Positions 21,962 through 33,915 of a stretch of 64,000 nt of DNA are shown piece after piece (the stretch's first letter is position 1; every line of letters starts with the position of its first letter). The stretch is from contig MU405298.1 of assembly GCA_022836615.1 (NCBI GenBank), positions 62,001-126,000 on the forward strand. Direction: 5' to 3'. The notes beneath the pieces were generated by a model that worked only from the letters and a program-made list of their open reading frames with translations, ran no database searches and was not told the DNA's origin. This stretch comes from Annulohypoxylon bovei var. microspora (Eukaryota > Ascomycota > Sordariomycetes > Xylariales > Hypoxylaceae). The translations under genes were made by a program, and so were the position numbers.

Positions 21962-22532
21962 GATGATATGTTGATTGAAGGAGCTGACTACGGCAAAGGA
22001 CGATATTGATTATGGGGAATATTCAAAGGTTATGAACGATCACCAGCAACCAGCTTACTTATAGCCTTCGTGAACAATGGCAAACGACGTAGGTTACGAT
22101 TATCACACGTTACTTAAACACAAATCATAACTTGGCATGTATCACGGGAATCTAGAAATGTTGTCGTAATGGCTGAATGCGACGTCACAGCTGGATCCAG
22201 TTGGGAGGCTATTTACATAGATCTAGAACCCAGATTTGCCGGCTAATATACCTAGCGTACACACAAGCAACGCAACTTTCGATATTAATACGAGGAAATA
22301 TGTAGGGAGGAACCCCATTCGATCCCGGATTCTCTGCCAATCACGTAATGTTGCTAGATGGGTCAAATATTTCACGATGGCGGCAACGGCGTTAGACTTA
22401 CGTAAGCGAGACTCCGAAAAGGCTCATCATATATATTAGACGATAATAGACGTTAAAATGTCTAAAACAGGGGGGTTATCAAGTTCTCGTTGTAAAGCTG
22501 CCTAAACAATATAATAAGAATCGAAATGATAT
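21962..22532. other. Intergenic region upstream of the secreted-protein gene
   Basis: It should hold the promoter of the secreted-protein gene and the 3' UTR of cnxE; both are on the minus strand. I see no other feature. Confidence 0.5.
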
Positions 22533-24632
22533 TTAGAGCTCAATTCTGATACTACTCATCATAAGAGCATCAACTTTAGCCCCTTTCTTGAGAGGTTCCT
22601 TGCCACTAGGCATACACAGCAAGGAGTTGGCACCCCTTAAGCTGCCGACCTTAGAACTCCGTTGCGCACCTGTGCTAGCGGCGACTAGATTTCCGTCCTT
22701 ACCCACTGTTACGACGGCACGATGGTACTCTGGCCTTACCTTGTCTAAAACGAAATCGTGGCTTAAGGCGACAGGTACCTTCGTCAGGCCGGCGGGCGAA
22801 ACACCCGATATCTGGTGAAGAGAAGGCAGGACAAAAAGGTGAAACGTCACAATAGCAGACGCTGGGTTGCCTGGTAGAGAAAAAACAACCTTTGTGACTC
22901 GTTCGCCGGCATTGTTCTTGACGGGAACGGTAGCGAACGTCGTCGGCTTGCCTGGTTTCATGGCAACGCGGCCGAAGTGGATCGTCCCACCTAACGATCT
23001 CTCGATGGTCGGTTTCAACAGATCAAGCTCTCCCATCGAGACTCCCCCGGATGTAATAATGAAATCGACTTGTCTCATGGCATCTCTCAGCGTCTCTTCC
23101 AAGGTTCCAGGCTTGTCCGCTGCGATGCCAAGATCGATGACATGATATCCACACTCCTTCGCGGCGGACATCAATGTGATGCGGTTAGTATCGCGTACTT
23201 CTCCTAGCTCCAAATCACCGGGCCGGTCATGCTCAACAATCTCGTCCCCGGTGGATAATACTCCTATAATAGGCTTGCGATATGTTTTTACCTCCGCAAC
23301 ACCAACGGCGGCAAGGAGGCCTATTTCTCCACCAACTGCTGATATTTGCTCGCCCTTGCTAAGAATAGTCGTTCCTACTTTGATATCGCTACCAACTTCG
23401 CGAATATTCTCTCCTTCCTGCACATTATCAGCCAGAATCTCTACCTCTTTTTCTTCTTTACCATCCTCGGTCATAGTCTTCAGAATTGTGTCCTCAACCA
23501 TGATGACGGAGGTAGCTCCGGGAGGCAGTGGCGCTCCAGTTGTTATTCTAGCAATTTCCCCTTCTTTCAGGGGTTTAACACCGCCTGGTGAAGCATGGGA
23601 CACTGATACAACAGGGAAAACGCCCTTCATATTTCCATCCTTAGGAACAACAACGGCGTATCCGTCGACAATACTTGCTCTGAATGCAGGTACATTTTCT
23701 CTCGCTTGGACATCTTCAGCTAGTACGTGACCGGGAAGTGACCTATCAACTTTCAAGGTGACGATTTCCGATGGCGGTGTTTGTTCCTTAATCTTGCCTA
23801 AGGCATCGTCTACCGAAAGCATCGGATATGGCGATTCCCTATTTCTTCGACTAGGGCCAAGGCTAGGATCGTTAGACATTGGATTTGAGCTAGGTGCGGT
23901 GTGTCTAACTAGACTACCGTGGCCATGGCTATGCCCGTGTCCGTGGCTGTGCCCATGACTATGATGATCATGGGAATGATCATGAGAATGGTCATGAGAA
24001 TGTGACTGACTTCCGCCTGATCTTATACCGGCCTCTGCTTCTAGCTTCTTAACTCCCCCAGCATGCAATGTCCTTGAGTCCATACCGGCAGCTTGTAGAC
24101 ATGCGTGCGGTAATGTTTTCAGAACTGCTTGTAAGTTTTCCCGTGCCCCTTTTGGTGAACCCGGTAGAGTGACTATTATGGTCTTGTTTCTGACACCTGC
24201 AACTGGGCGAGACATCATGGCAACTATTTAATGTTAGCGAGTGCGTTTCTCTTAACAAAATGAAGGGATTGGATACTAACATGGTGTGACATTTAGGGAT
24301 GCTGTCAACATTCCATGAACAAGGCCGGGCGCATGCTTATGAAGCAAGGGTGATACAGCTTCCGGGGTGTTATCCGCTACTGCGAAGCCGGTGCCTCCGG
24401 TAGTCAGAATGAGGTTTATAGTATCTGCGGCAATATCCGCCCATAACGTAATCTGCCGTTGAATGTGAGCGACTACATCGGGGACGATCTTGGTGTCAAC
24501 TAGCTTCCATTTCCCATCTCCTTCTTTCTCAAGTATCTCACTAAGAGCATCTTGAGAAGCATCGGTTGAAGGGTCTCTGGCTGCCGTCGTGGAGACGATG
24601 AGCAGTGCGACCCTCAAGGTAGCATTAGACAT
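22533..24632 (-). CDS. cnxE: Molybdopterin biosynthesis fusion protein (MogA-MoeA, gephyrin/Cnx1-like)
   Basis: Minus-strand exons 24632-24281 and 24223-22533 give 680 residues. The N-terminal MogA-like domain (about 1-165; LTTGGTGFA, LPGSPKGARENL) adenylylates molybdopterin, and the C-terminal MoeA-like domain (about 240-680; FRASIVDGYAVV, GVLSTGDEIV, TSGGVSMGE, SLPGNPASA) inserts molybdate, completing the cofactor used by nitrate reductase and xanthine dehydrogenase. Domain order is the fungal and animal one (G then E). The linker (about residues 188-220) is dominated by HSHDH and HSHGH repeats, a striking metal-binding-type stretch. The intron donor is GTTAGT and the acceptor splice recreates FAMMSRPVAG. 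It diverges from POP5 across about 690 bases. Confidence 0.94.
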
Positions 24633-25320
24633 GACTACTAGGGAAAGACTTCGTAACTATACGGTTTAAGAAGAAGATAAATTAAAATTTAATTGTGTAA
24701 CTTCCGAAACTTGAAGACGATATTCAACCTGTCTCATATAGCGACGGGATTTAGTATAGGTGAACCTTTCGCTCGGCCTGATGCGTGATGTATGAGAGAA
24801 GCTTCATTTATGCAGCTTGAATGCGGGGCGAGAATACATCTATACTCTCTTATATGAACATTCCATCCTTTATAGATGATAATATGTACTCGAACGAATT
24901 GATTGAAATTAGTGATCAAATAAATGCATTGTTTCTTTAATAAAACATAAGCCTCTACGACTTCGAGTCTTCGACAGAGCCGAGTCGACAATGGAATTGT
25001 TCAGCAGAAACCTCGAAACAATTAATGTCATAATGATAATCATAAGCCCCATTTATTGCAGTATACCCCTATATACATATATGCACAGGCGAGGTTCTTA
25101 TCAGGCTCCGATAAGATAAAGCAGATAAAGCTTCAACAACCAGAGCTAAAATTTCATAGCTCAGTATGAGAGGAGACCTTAATTCTCCATTTACAAGTCT
25201 GAATGCTTTTTAGTTTTCATATGGGGTGCGTAAAGCATCAAGTTTTAATGTAACGTGTTTTTATTAAACCTAGGCAATTCCGAAAAACGCAAACCTACAT
25301 GGTCCTTCAAACCAGGCACA
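24633..25320. promoter_or_regulatory. Divergent promoter region between cnxE and POP5
   Basis: Both start codons face outward across about 690 AT-rich bases. No binding-site cluster is evident to me, and no coding frame is supported. Confidence 0.45.
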
Positions 25321-25949
25321 ATGGTACGAATCAAGGAGCGATATCTCCTGGTGAAGATCATCTACCCAAATGAATTGGGTAACCGACCTGATCTCCCCGA
25401 TGTTGTAGTCATCAACCAGCCTACGACCGATCAACTCAATCAAGCAGCCCTCCTTAGGGGTATACGTGCAGAGATTGCCAACTTATTCGGAGACTATGGC
25501 TCTGGGTCTGTCGAAGGCGGAAACTTAGGAGGTGAGTCAGCACCGTTAGGTTCTCTTATTACTTATAGAAGGCTTACATTAATCTCAAAGTCAAATACTT
25601 CTCTCCTGCCACCTCAACATTCATTTTGCGAATTTCGCGATCGTCATATCGCCTAGTCTGGACCGCCCTTACTTTTATGAATTCCATCCCCATTAAGAAC
25701 GGGAAACCATGTATCTTCCGTGTTGTTCACGTGAGCGGTACCATGCGGAAAGTCGAGGAAGAAGCCATTCGCCGTGCTCGGGATCTCATATTTGCGGCGC
25801 AAACCGACCACAAAGAGAAAACTAATAATTCTCTCAGCAACATATTTGGGAAACCAGAACGGTCGCAACCTGATGTTGCTATGACAGACTTACTAAGCGT
25901 TGCAGATGATGATAGCGACGTAGAAATGGGAGAAGTAGTTGATGATTGA
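25321..25949 (+). CDS. POP5: Ribonuclease P/MRP protein subunit Pop5
   Basis: Exons 25321-25531 and 25591-25949 give 189 residues. The start MVRIKERYLLVKI and the second-exon block RISRSSYRLVWTALTFMNSI are the Pop5/Rpp14 fold, which binds the catalytic RNA of RNase P (tRNA 5' processing) and RNase MRP (rRNA processing) in the nucleus. GTMRKVEEEAIRRAR is the conserved last helix. The intron has a GTGAGT donor and the acceptor restores VKYFSP. The acidic tail (DDDSDVEMGEVVDD) is common in fungal homologues. The stop lies only 16 bases from the stop of the convergent GPN2 gene. Confidence 0.95.
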
Positions 25950-25965
25950 GATGATCGAGGCAGCT

Positions 25966-27148
25966 TCACTGTTTCTTTCGGATCACCTTGACCCCGCTGT
26001 CTCCCATCGGCGGCGGCATTCCGTCAAACTCGTCATCGTCGTCGTCGGGAATTAAGTCAGGAGTCGTGGCTCCAGTATCACCGCCAACCCTCTTCTGATA
26101 ATCCTCCCATTCTTTCTCCTCTGCCTCGTCGTATGCATCCTTTGACTCGATCCATCGCTCTTGGATATCTTGGATTTCCATCATGGAACTCTCATTTCGC
26201 ATAGCGACCTGCCACACATTATCGTTGGCTCCCTCTGCGCCTCCGAATACATATCCTCCGGCTCTGTCGATCACTCTTAAAAGATGCGTCATGCTCTTTT
26301 TATTCTCGACGGCAAGGACTTCAAATCTCACCAGGGAAAAGTTCTCGACCAGATTGGCAACAGCTTCGTTTAATCGACGGAATTTGTCACTGCGCATGGC
26401 AGGCGACTCTTCCTCGAGGTACGTCGTTAGGTACGAGAGGTCCTGTACTTCGGTGTAGTAATCGAGGTTGAAAGGAAGCGGGTCGTACGATGAGATCTTA
26501 TCGATCTTAGTGAGGACGTTGATATGTGGGAGGTCCATCTGAAGCATGGCGCGGAGGGTGAGGAGTAAGTTGGAGATATAGAGGGACGGTTGGGTGAGGC
26601 AGAGGCTATCGGAGAGGTGTACGGCCACGAGCTATATCAAGTTAGTACCTAGGCGATCAATTCTAGACGACATCATCAATGACAAGGCATAGTTACCCGA
26701 TAGCCCATCTTTTGGAGTTTGAAGAAGACGTTCCGGAGTGAGTTATGGTGTGTATATAGCTCGACCTGACCAGGACAATCGAAGAGAACATATGAGTCTC
26801 CCAGCTCTTTCAATCCATTCTCGAGCCATTCCATGTTGTTCTCAAGCTCTTCGAACGCGTATAGGACGCCACCATTAGGGCCAAGTTGGTCGTCACTCAT
26901 GATCTCTTCCAACGTGATTAAGTTGCGGATGTCTAGGGCACATGGGTAGCTTGTCTTATCGTTGGCAGGATCGAGGTTGACAATGGAGCAATCACGTCCT
27001 ATTGCGCCCATGAATTGGCGCACTATGAAGAATCAGTTTATAGTGCTTGGGGGAATGATGTATTCATGGATACGGGTAGCTTACTGCCATCGCAATAGGT
27101 ACTCTTTCCAGAGCCTGGACTTCCCAGAACAAGCTGTGCGAAAGGCAT
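25966..27148 (-). CDS. GPN2: GPN-loop GTPase 2
   Basis: Minus-strand exons 27148-27085, 27022-26697 and 26631-25966 give 351 residues. The short first exon carries the P-loop GSPGSGKST; the second holds NLDPAND, the GPN loop (LGPNGG) and the Walker B-like FDCPGQVELYTHH; the third has NVLTKIDKI, the NKxD-type guanine motif. GPN GTPases assist RNA polymerase II assembly and nuclear import. The C-terminus has an acidic run and ends in basic residues. It overlaps in 3' UTR space with POP5 and shares a 310-base divergent promoter with BUB3. Confidence 0.95.
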
Positions 27149-27458
27149 ATTCTGTTATTCGTGCGCGAAAAGAAAACGTCAAAAAGGTTGGAAAGGTGAA
27201 GAGATCGACGTTGTAGTTGCAGGTTGAAGACAAAGCTGATCAAAAATTAGGGAAGCTATGGGCGTATTGAATTAGCAGCTGCCCCTCCATCCCACCCGCC
27301 TTCTATGAGCTTCGGGAAAATTAAAATGGGCCCCTTCTTATCACTGGGGTAATCTTCACCCCTGTAAATTGATATTTACTTTGCCAACTGCACAGCTACC
27401 GATTCTTAATAGAGCTTCATCCTCCTTCATATCACCGCGTGAAATTCCTCAAAGCATC
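27149..27458. promoter_or_regulatory. Bidirectional promoter between GPN2 and BUB3
   Basis: Only 310 bases separate the two outward-facing start codons, so both 5' UTRs and core promoters must fit here. No specific motif is claimed. Confidence 0.55.
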
Positions 27459-28682
27459 ATGGCACCACCAGGTATGTCGATACCGTTCTAATTGAATAGA
27501 AGAAAACTGTTGATCATATGAACAACATCAAAGCTAACAAACACGATTCCAGCAACACAATTCGAGCTCGCGCAACCGCCCAACGACGCCATCTCGGCGC
27601 TCGCCTTCGCGCCCGACTCGCCGTCGCGGCTCCTGGTCTCTTCCTGGGACAAGAACATCTATCTATACGACGTGCTCCAGAACAGTGACGAAAACAGCCA
27701 TGGCTCCCTACTCCAGACGTACGAGAACCGCGCGCCGGTGATGGACGTGTGTTTCGGCAAAGACAGCAGCGAGGCCTTCAGCGCCGGCATGGACTGGCAG
27801 GTCCGGCACATCGACCTCGAATCCGGCGACCAGAGCACCGTGAGCAAGCATGCGGCGCCCGTACGGCGCGTCGTGTATAGCCGGGAACACAGTAAGTCCT
27901 GCATATGAAGATACCTCCAGATATTCAAACGGGGCCTATGTAACTAACCCACCGCAGCACTCCTCATCTCCGCCTCCTGGGACAGCACGCTCCACGTCCA
28001 CGACCCAACCAACCCATCCCTCTCTCCGCTCGTCGTCCCCCTGCCCGGCAAGCCGCACGCCATGGCCGCCAGCCCGTCGAAAGTGATCGTAGCCATGACC
28101 TCGCGGCTGGTGCACATCTACGACCTGTCGGCGCTCGCCTCCGCGCTCGCCTCGCAGACCGACGAGCCGCCGCAGCCGTGGCAGCAGCGGGAGTCGTCCC
28201 TCAAGTTCCTGACGCGCGCCGTGGCCGCGATGCCGTCGGACGCGGGGTACGCGACGTCGTCGATCGAGGGGCGCGTGGCCGTCGAATGGTTCGACGCGAG
28301 CGCCGAGTCGCAGGCGCGCAAGTACGCCTTCAAGTGCCACCGGACGGCCCAGCCCGCGGCCGACGGGTCCGCCGCCGACGTCGTCTTCCCCGTCAACGCG
28401 CTGGCCTTCCACCCCGTCCATGGCAGCACCTTCGCGTCCGGCGGCGGCGACGCCACCGTCGCGCTCTGGGACGCCGAGGCCAAGCGCCGCATGAAGGTCT
28501 ACCAGAAGTTCGCAGACAGCGTGGCCGCGCTGGCCTTCAGCGCCGACGGCAGGTATCTGGCTGTGGGCGTGTGCCCCGGCTTCGAGACCGGCATGGAGGG
28601 TTATAGCGGTGAGGGCCGGACCAAGATTTTCATCAGGGAGCTTGGGGAGAACGAGGCCTTGCCTAAGGGTAAGGGGAAGTAG
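27459..28682 (+). CDS. BUB3: Spindle-checkpoint WD40 protein Bub3
   Basis: Exons 27459-27471, 27553-27891 and 27958-28682 give 358 residues. The first coding exon is only 13 nt and encodes MAPP plus one base. WD40 repeats are visible: FELAQPPNDAISALAF, LLVSSWDKNIYLYD, LLISASWDSTLHVHD, FPVNALAFHP followed by FASGGGDATVALWD. The family signatures (GMDWQVRHIDLESG, CPGFETG) and length match Bub3/Rae1-type propellers; the mix fits Bub3, which binds GLEBS motifs of Bub1 and Mad3 at kinetochores. Exons 2 and 3 are markedly G+C-rich with C/G at third positions, unlike the neighbouring POP5 and GPN2. Confidence 0.93.
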
Positions 28683-29186
28683 GTGGAGAACAGTAGGTTC
28701 CTTAAAAGAAAAGTCATTTTGATGATTCTGTGTATCGTCTGCCTAGGTACCGAGGTTCTCTAAGGGCAGGCTAAGACTCGGCGCTGAATGGCGTTAAAAG
28801 GAAATGGGAAATGTGAATTCTAGAAAATATGTCCTTCTATTAGGTTCCTTTATATGTGAGATCGCATGTGGTATCCGGTACTATTGTCCACCCTACTTAC
28901 GCGTATTTTTATTGTGGCGGTTTTATTGAGTTGGAAATACTTTGTGCCGATGCTCTATTTGGCGTCCCTCGAAAACTCCATCTTAAATTCCGAAATTGTT
29001 GTCAAGCGAAAGACCATGTAATGAATTAACAACATATCTATCATACATCCATTTATATGGAAAGCTGCGCAAGTGAATATCTCTTCCTCCTAAGTTGTTA
29101 CAATCATCGCAATTAAAATATTTCGACTTCTAACACCTCATTCCCTGAAGTTGAAAAACAAGCAGGTGGAGTGCCTTCAAAAGCCC
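28683..29186. other. Convergent intergenic region
   Basis: It holds the 3' UTRs of BUB3 and of the convergent disordered-protein gene; nothing else is apparent. Confidence 0.5.
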
Positions 29187-30805
29187 TCAAGAGAAAGCTT
29201 GGCTAAACCCAAGGACCTCCCTACCAATATCTCCTGCTGCCCAAATATCGTCATATTTCCGTTCAAGTTCCTGTGATTTATGGCCCGTATTGTTTGGAAC
29301 AAAAATAGCCGAATCTCTAATGCCAGACTCTTTACTCGAGGCGTCGCTAGAGGTGTCTTCTTTATTACTAAGGTTGTGTTCAGCGTTACCGTCAATTTCC
29401 CTATTAGTGCTTGTTGATGGCACAGGCTCATAATCCTCTTCTTCCCCTTCTACTTCATATTCTTCATATTCTGCTTCATCGCCGAAGCTTTCTTCACTCT
29501 CTGGCTGGGTCGGGTCAATCTGAGTCTCCGTGATACAGGTGTTACTTATCATGTTATCGTTTCCGAGACGCTGCCCGAAATTCTCGAAATGCGAAGCCCT
29601 CCTTTTCCGCATTAAGGAGAGTGGGTTGTATCCAATTGTTTCCCTAGCTCGAGGTGCTGGAGTAGGCTGTGGCCGCATGGTTGAAGAGATGATCTTCTCG
29701 TTTTCTAGCACGGTAGGATTCCGTTTTCGTACTTCTAACTCCTCCGTGAAGTTGTCTATTGTGGGCCAGACATCCTTCGCCACGCCACGGCGATGCTTCG
29801 TCTCGTATTGCGATATATGTTGTGTCTTTCGACGACTAATTCCCGAGCTTCGTAGGTCCTCTTTACTCCCATCACCAGTTTCCAATTGGAGTTCTCCAAG
29901 ACCGGGAATTGTATTGGCTTTTTTTTGTTTGTGCGAACCGGTCATAAGGAATACGAAGTTTGGTCTGACTTCCTCGACCGAGAACCCGTCACCTGCGCGC
30001 CACAATGGTTCTGGACGATTATGAGGCTTAGGAAAACGGAATTCATCAGACCCCTCGATATCCCTTTTCAGCCGGAATGCACCCCTACGTTCATATGCTG
30101 CTTCCTGGTTGTAATCTTCTACATCTCCAGAAAGTGACAGTGGCGGCACTAGCGACCGTTCCGGGCCTTTCGTGACTTTAAGCAATCTCTTGATACTTTC
30201 AGACCTCTCTAAACCAGGTAGCTTGTTGGATGTTTTATTCTCGTCAATCGCTTTATTACGCTTTCTAGACTTAATCTCATCAGCATGAGATATCCTTCGT
30301 TTTCTAGAGCTCCCGTTTAAAAGCATTTGTTGCTGTTGAGCCTCAGTCTCCTGAGAATAAAACTTTGGCTCTGCTTCATTCCGAGGTAATAAGATGCTTC
30401 TGTCGAATGGTACGGCTGGGCTATTTTTCCTATTAAAAGGATTAGATATATGACTTGCCGAATGCACTCTTTTGAGGTCATGTTGTTACACATGAATACG
30501 AGGTCTCAAAATTAGGTCATATATTAAATTTCTTACCTTATTAGCTGACGACCTATAGTATCCCCAGGAGCCGATGCGACAGATCTTCTTCGCTTCACCT
30601 TTGCGCGGATAGGAGAAGTTGATTTACCTCTCCCTATAGCGAGCTTGTCATCGATACTCAAGGACCTAGTACGTTCTGAAAGAACTGCCACAACTCTAGC
30701 GCTTGTCAGGGGCTGGTCCATCGTGGAGTTGGTAGATATTGGATCTGCAGACGACGAAATAGAAGGCAATTCGTCAGGCCGTAAGAATTCCGATTGTTGA
30801 CACAT
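29187..30805 (-). CDS. Hypothetical basic, largely disordered protein
   Basis: Minus-strand exons 30805-30537 and 30468-29187 give 516 residues. I do not recognise a domain. The sequence is rich in charged residues with several nuclear-localisation-like clusters (KVKRRRSVAS, SSRKRRISHADE, KSRKRNK), serine-rich stretches, an acidic run (EYEVEGEEEDYEPVP) and a C-terminal block KYDDIWAAGDIGREVLGFSQAF that looks like a short conserved helix. The first in-frame ATG after an upstream stop-free stretch was chosen; a start further upstream is possible through another exon. A nuclear role is inferred from composition only. Confidence 0.7.
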
Positions 30806-32546
30806 GATCACAAGGCGTTCAGAGTTAACAGTACAAGGTCGCAATGGCTCTAATGGAGAAAGACGTTCAGAAAGTTCTCCCCAACACCTATGAAGAACTT
30901 GGGAAGTCGGAATCTAGGAGGTAAGTAAGAATTATTGTCTATGTAGTTTGCGACGAGGAAAATATTGGTCTAAAGCCTTATACTTTCATTCTATATTTGT
31001 ATTTTGGGGACATTTGAAGTCGCTTAGACACAAAGGAGGAAGGCGTGATAGTTTATGTTGGTACCTTCAACCTGCAAAGGCAGGAACAATATCCTAAGTG
31101 CGACTTCCTTCTGAATTAACCCCAACGAAAAGGTTTGTTTTACCTAATACTTTGATACCTCATTACCAAGCATCTGATAAATGGTGACCAGTGCTTCTCT
31201 TTCCCAACTTAACATTGAATTAATACTGTCAACATGTCACATTGGGACTAACAGAACTCACGATGGCGACTCTCGAATTCTTAGCATACTACTTAGTTAC
31301 ATATAAGTACCTAGGTAGGTAGGTACAATTGAGAAACAGTCCCATTTAACGGTCAAGCGCTTAACCGCTGGCAATTAAGTAGGTAGTGTGAAACTATGTA
31401 TTGTGTGTAGACTCTTGATACCATCTTATTTAATCAATTCAATTTCACCCCTTAAAGCTCTATTAGTCTGTCAGGGTATAAGGGGCCAGAGGGCCAGGGT
31501 AGCTATCACGTGGGTCTAGCGAGGTCCAAGCGCAAGTGGTGGTTTATATATAAGGGGGCGAAGCCCCCTTTAGTTTTAAGGGAGGGGTAAGCGTTATTAA
31601 GGTCAACCATGCTACCCATTTGCAGCGAGTCACCCGCGTAGTGCCAGTGCTATCTCCTAGTCGTTCACCCTGTGCAAGACCTAAAATCAAGGGTAGTTCC
31701 CCCCCTGACATAGTCGCATTAACGACCCTCTGAAGCATGGTAGAGCAAAATGAACCATCTTGCCTAGGCATCTACGTGATAGAAGTTAGAAGATTGCTAC
31801 AAAGACTATATATAATAACTTGAGCTACGACGAGTATGGTATTTCTAAGAAGCGAAGGGGATCGATTTCAACTAAGAGGCGTCTAGTTGTAAAATCGTGT
31901 AGTTCGAATTGTTATAACTACTCCGCAGTATAGCAGCCGATGTTTTATGTTTCGGTATTGGTGTACTAATTTCTCACTCTGGGTCCACGACTTCTAGCGC
32001 GGTGCAAGGTGTTGGTTATTGGTGAGATGAAATACGAATGTCCATGCCTGAACTAACTTGATTGAGTCGTCAATTTCTAGCCCATCTTACCCGTAATCCA
32101 TGTCTCGGTGTGGGTATTTGTTGGTTGCTTTACATTCCTACCTTGGTAAATATGTAGGGGAGAGGCGTAAGCAATATACTTTATTTCAACGACAAGACAA
32201 CTCTAGGGTAAAGTCTCAAAAGCTCAATTTACAGTATTAGGTATTCAGTTCTTATGGTTAACTTATATATCTCATTCCTCTACAATGGAAAGGCTCGCCC
32301 TTGAGTATGAGTAGAGATTTTTTTATTTTTTTTAATTTTTTTTGTAAGATACATGCTAACATCCGTAATAATCTGCCTAATACACCATCAAGTCATCCAC
32401 AATACTGCTAACATCATTAAGCGTCATCTTGAAGCGTAAAAATAAACTCCCAGGGATAGCCGGCCACATTCACCGCCTCTGGTCTCATCTCAATAGTATC
32501 TTCGAGTGAGCCATCTCCAAGTCTCAGCGAGGGAACCGCGAGTACT
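30806..32546. other. Gene-poor region
   Basis: About 1.7 kb. It contains CCTAGGTAGGTAGGTA-type repeat near 31309-31325, the mitochondrial-intron-like segment at 31543-31775 (listed separately) and a long T-run near 32319-32343. No protein gene is supported. Confidence 0.5.
31543..31775 (-). other. Possible mitochondrial group I intron-derived insert (NUMT-like)
   Basis: Read on the minus strand, the segment has GAACGACTAG followed by GAGATAGCACTGGC, similar to the R element of group I introns, and ends in a strong AGGGGGC-TTCG-GCCCCCT hairpin (31555-31571) like the GC-rich hairpins of fungal mitochondrial DNA. The 75-codon frame covering it does not resemble a known protein. The assignment rests on memory of these motifs only. 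Confidence 0.3.
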
Positions 32547-33915
32547 CTACTCTCCCGCCTTCCTCGGTGCGATTGGTTTCTGTTCTGCAACGTAATCGGT
32601 GGTGCCTCCCATATTCAACAACCATACCCTGCCTGGGTGATCGGGGATGGCGGGGCCGAATAGGAAGGAGCTAGGGAAGCCGGGGTCGAAGGGGATAGCG
32701 CTCTCGATCTCCTTGATGTCGTCGTCGTTAAGGCTCAGGGTCAGAGCCTCGATATTGGCCTTGAGTTGTTCCTTGTTTCGTCCTCCGACGATGGGGAACA
32801 CATACGGCGTTTTGTGGGTGACGTACGCTTGAGCCACACTCGTAATGACGGTGTTCTTGCGTAAGGCAACGGCCTCCAACGCCTTGCTGACTTTAACGTC
32901 CTCCTCGGAAAAGTCGGCGGAACGTGGACTCGCCCTGTTCTTGCGCTGCTCGTCCGTCTTGAATTTACCCCCGCCGAGAGCGCCCCATGGAGCCAGGGCC
33001 ATGCCTTCGGCTTTGACCATGGGAATGATCTCACGCTCAAAGTCACGCTGGGCGGCCGACCAGCGGCCTTGGTACACGCTGAACTGACGCAGACCGTGGT
33101 TGCGGGCGTATTCATTGGCCTTGCTCACGACCCAGGCAGGTGTATCGCTGACGCCAAGGTACAAGACCTTACCAGCTAGCACCATCTGGTTGAGGGCTTG
33201 CATGACCTCGGGAATGGAGGTGCTGCCATCCCACCAGTGAACATAGAGCTATGTCTCAGTGTAAGTATATACCTACATATATAGTCACGAATATACGAGG
33301 AAATTGTCACATACCAGGTCAATGTAGTCTGTCTGCAGGTTTTTCAAGCTGGCATTAACAGATACGTGCAAACTCTTAGTACCGTTGCCCTGATTGTTGA
33401 TCGTGATCTCGTCATAATAGGGACGGAAGCTAGAAGTGTATTTTGTGGCGATGACTAGACGATATTTAATTAGTTCCCCATAAAATTTAGGTATTCATAA
33501 ATTCACAAACAACAAAATCATAGTAGTGTTTAAATAGCTCGAAATGTAACGAGTGGTTGTCATGATTGTTGATAGAAACCAGAAAAGTCATAAGAGACAT
33601 CTTAGAAGGAAAGAAGCTTCACATACCCATCTGGTCACGGTTGCCTCGCTTCTTCATCCACTCTCCGATCCATTGTTCGGACTGCTGGGCCTGGTAGTTG
33701 TTGGCAGTGTCGACGAAGTTGCCGCCCTGGTCGTAAAAGAAGTCTAGAATTTCTTCGGTGGTTTTCTGGTCGCAAGCACCCATGTACTCCTTCCACGCTT
33801 CGCCGAAATTCATAGCACCGAGACACAGGGGGCTAATTCGGACTGAGGCAGAGGGAGAGAGGATACGGTAACGAGCCAAAGGGCTCTTGGGTGGGGGTGC
33901 CATCGGGATAGACAT
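32547..33915 (-). CDS. Aldo-keto reductase (aryl-alcohol / norsolorinic-acid reductase-like group)
   Basis: Minus-strand exons 33915-33627, 33454-33315 and 33248-32547 give 376 residues. The catalytic tetrad is visible: Asp and Tyr in FVDTANNYQ, Lys in VIATKYTS and His in LYVHWWDG. LCLGAMNFGEAW at the N-terminus and FPIVGGRNKEQLKANIEAL near the C-terminus (NADPH-binding region) are typical of the yeast Aad / Aspergillus Nor-1-like subgroup. It would reduce aldehydes or ketones with NADPH in the cytosol; the substrate is unknown. The first intron is long for this window (172 bases). No polyketide synthase or other cluster gene lies nearby, so the family name does not imply mycotoxin synthesis here. 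Confidence 0.93.

Noticed and set aside
28178..28606. Arginine-rich plus-strand frame within BUB3
   Set aside because: Frame-shifted shadow of a G+C-rich exon; the BUB3 frame explains the stretch completely.
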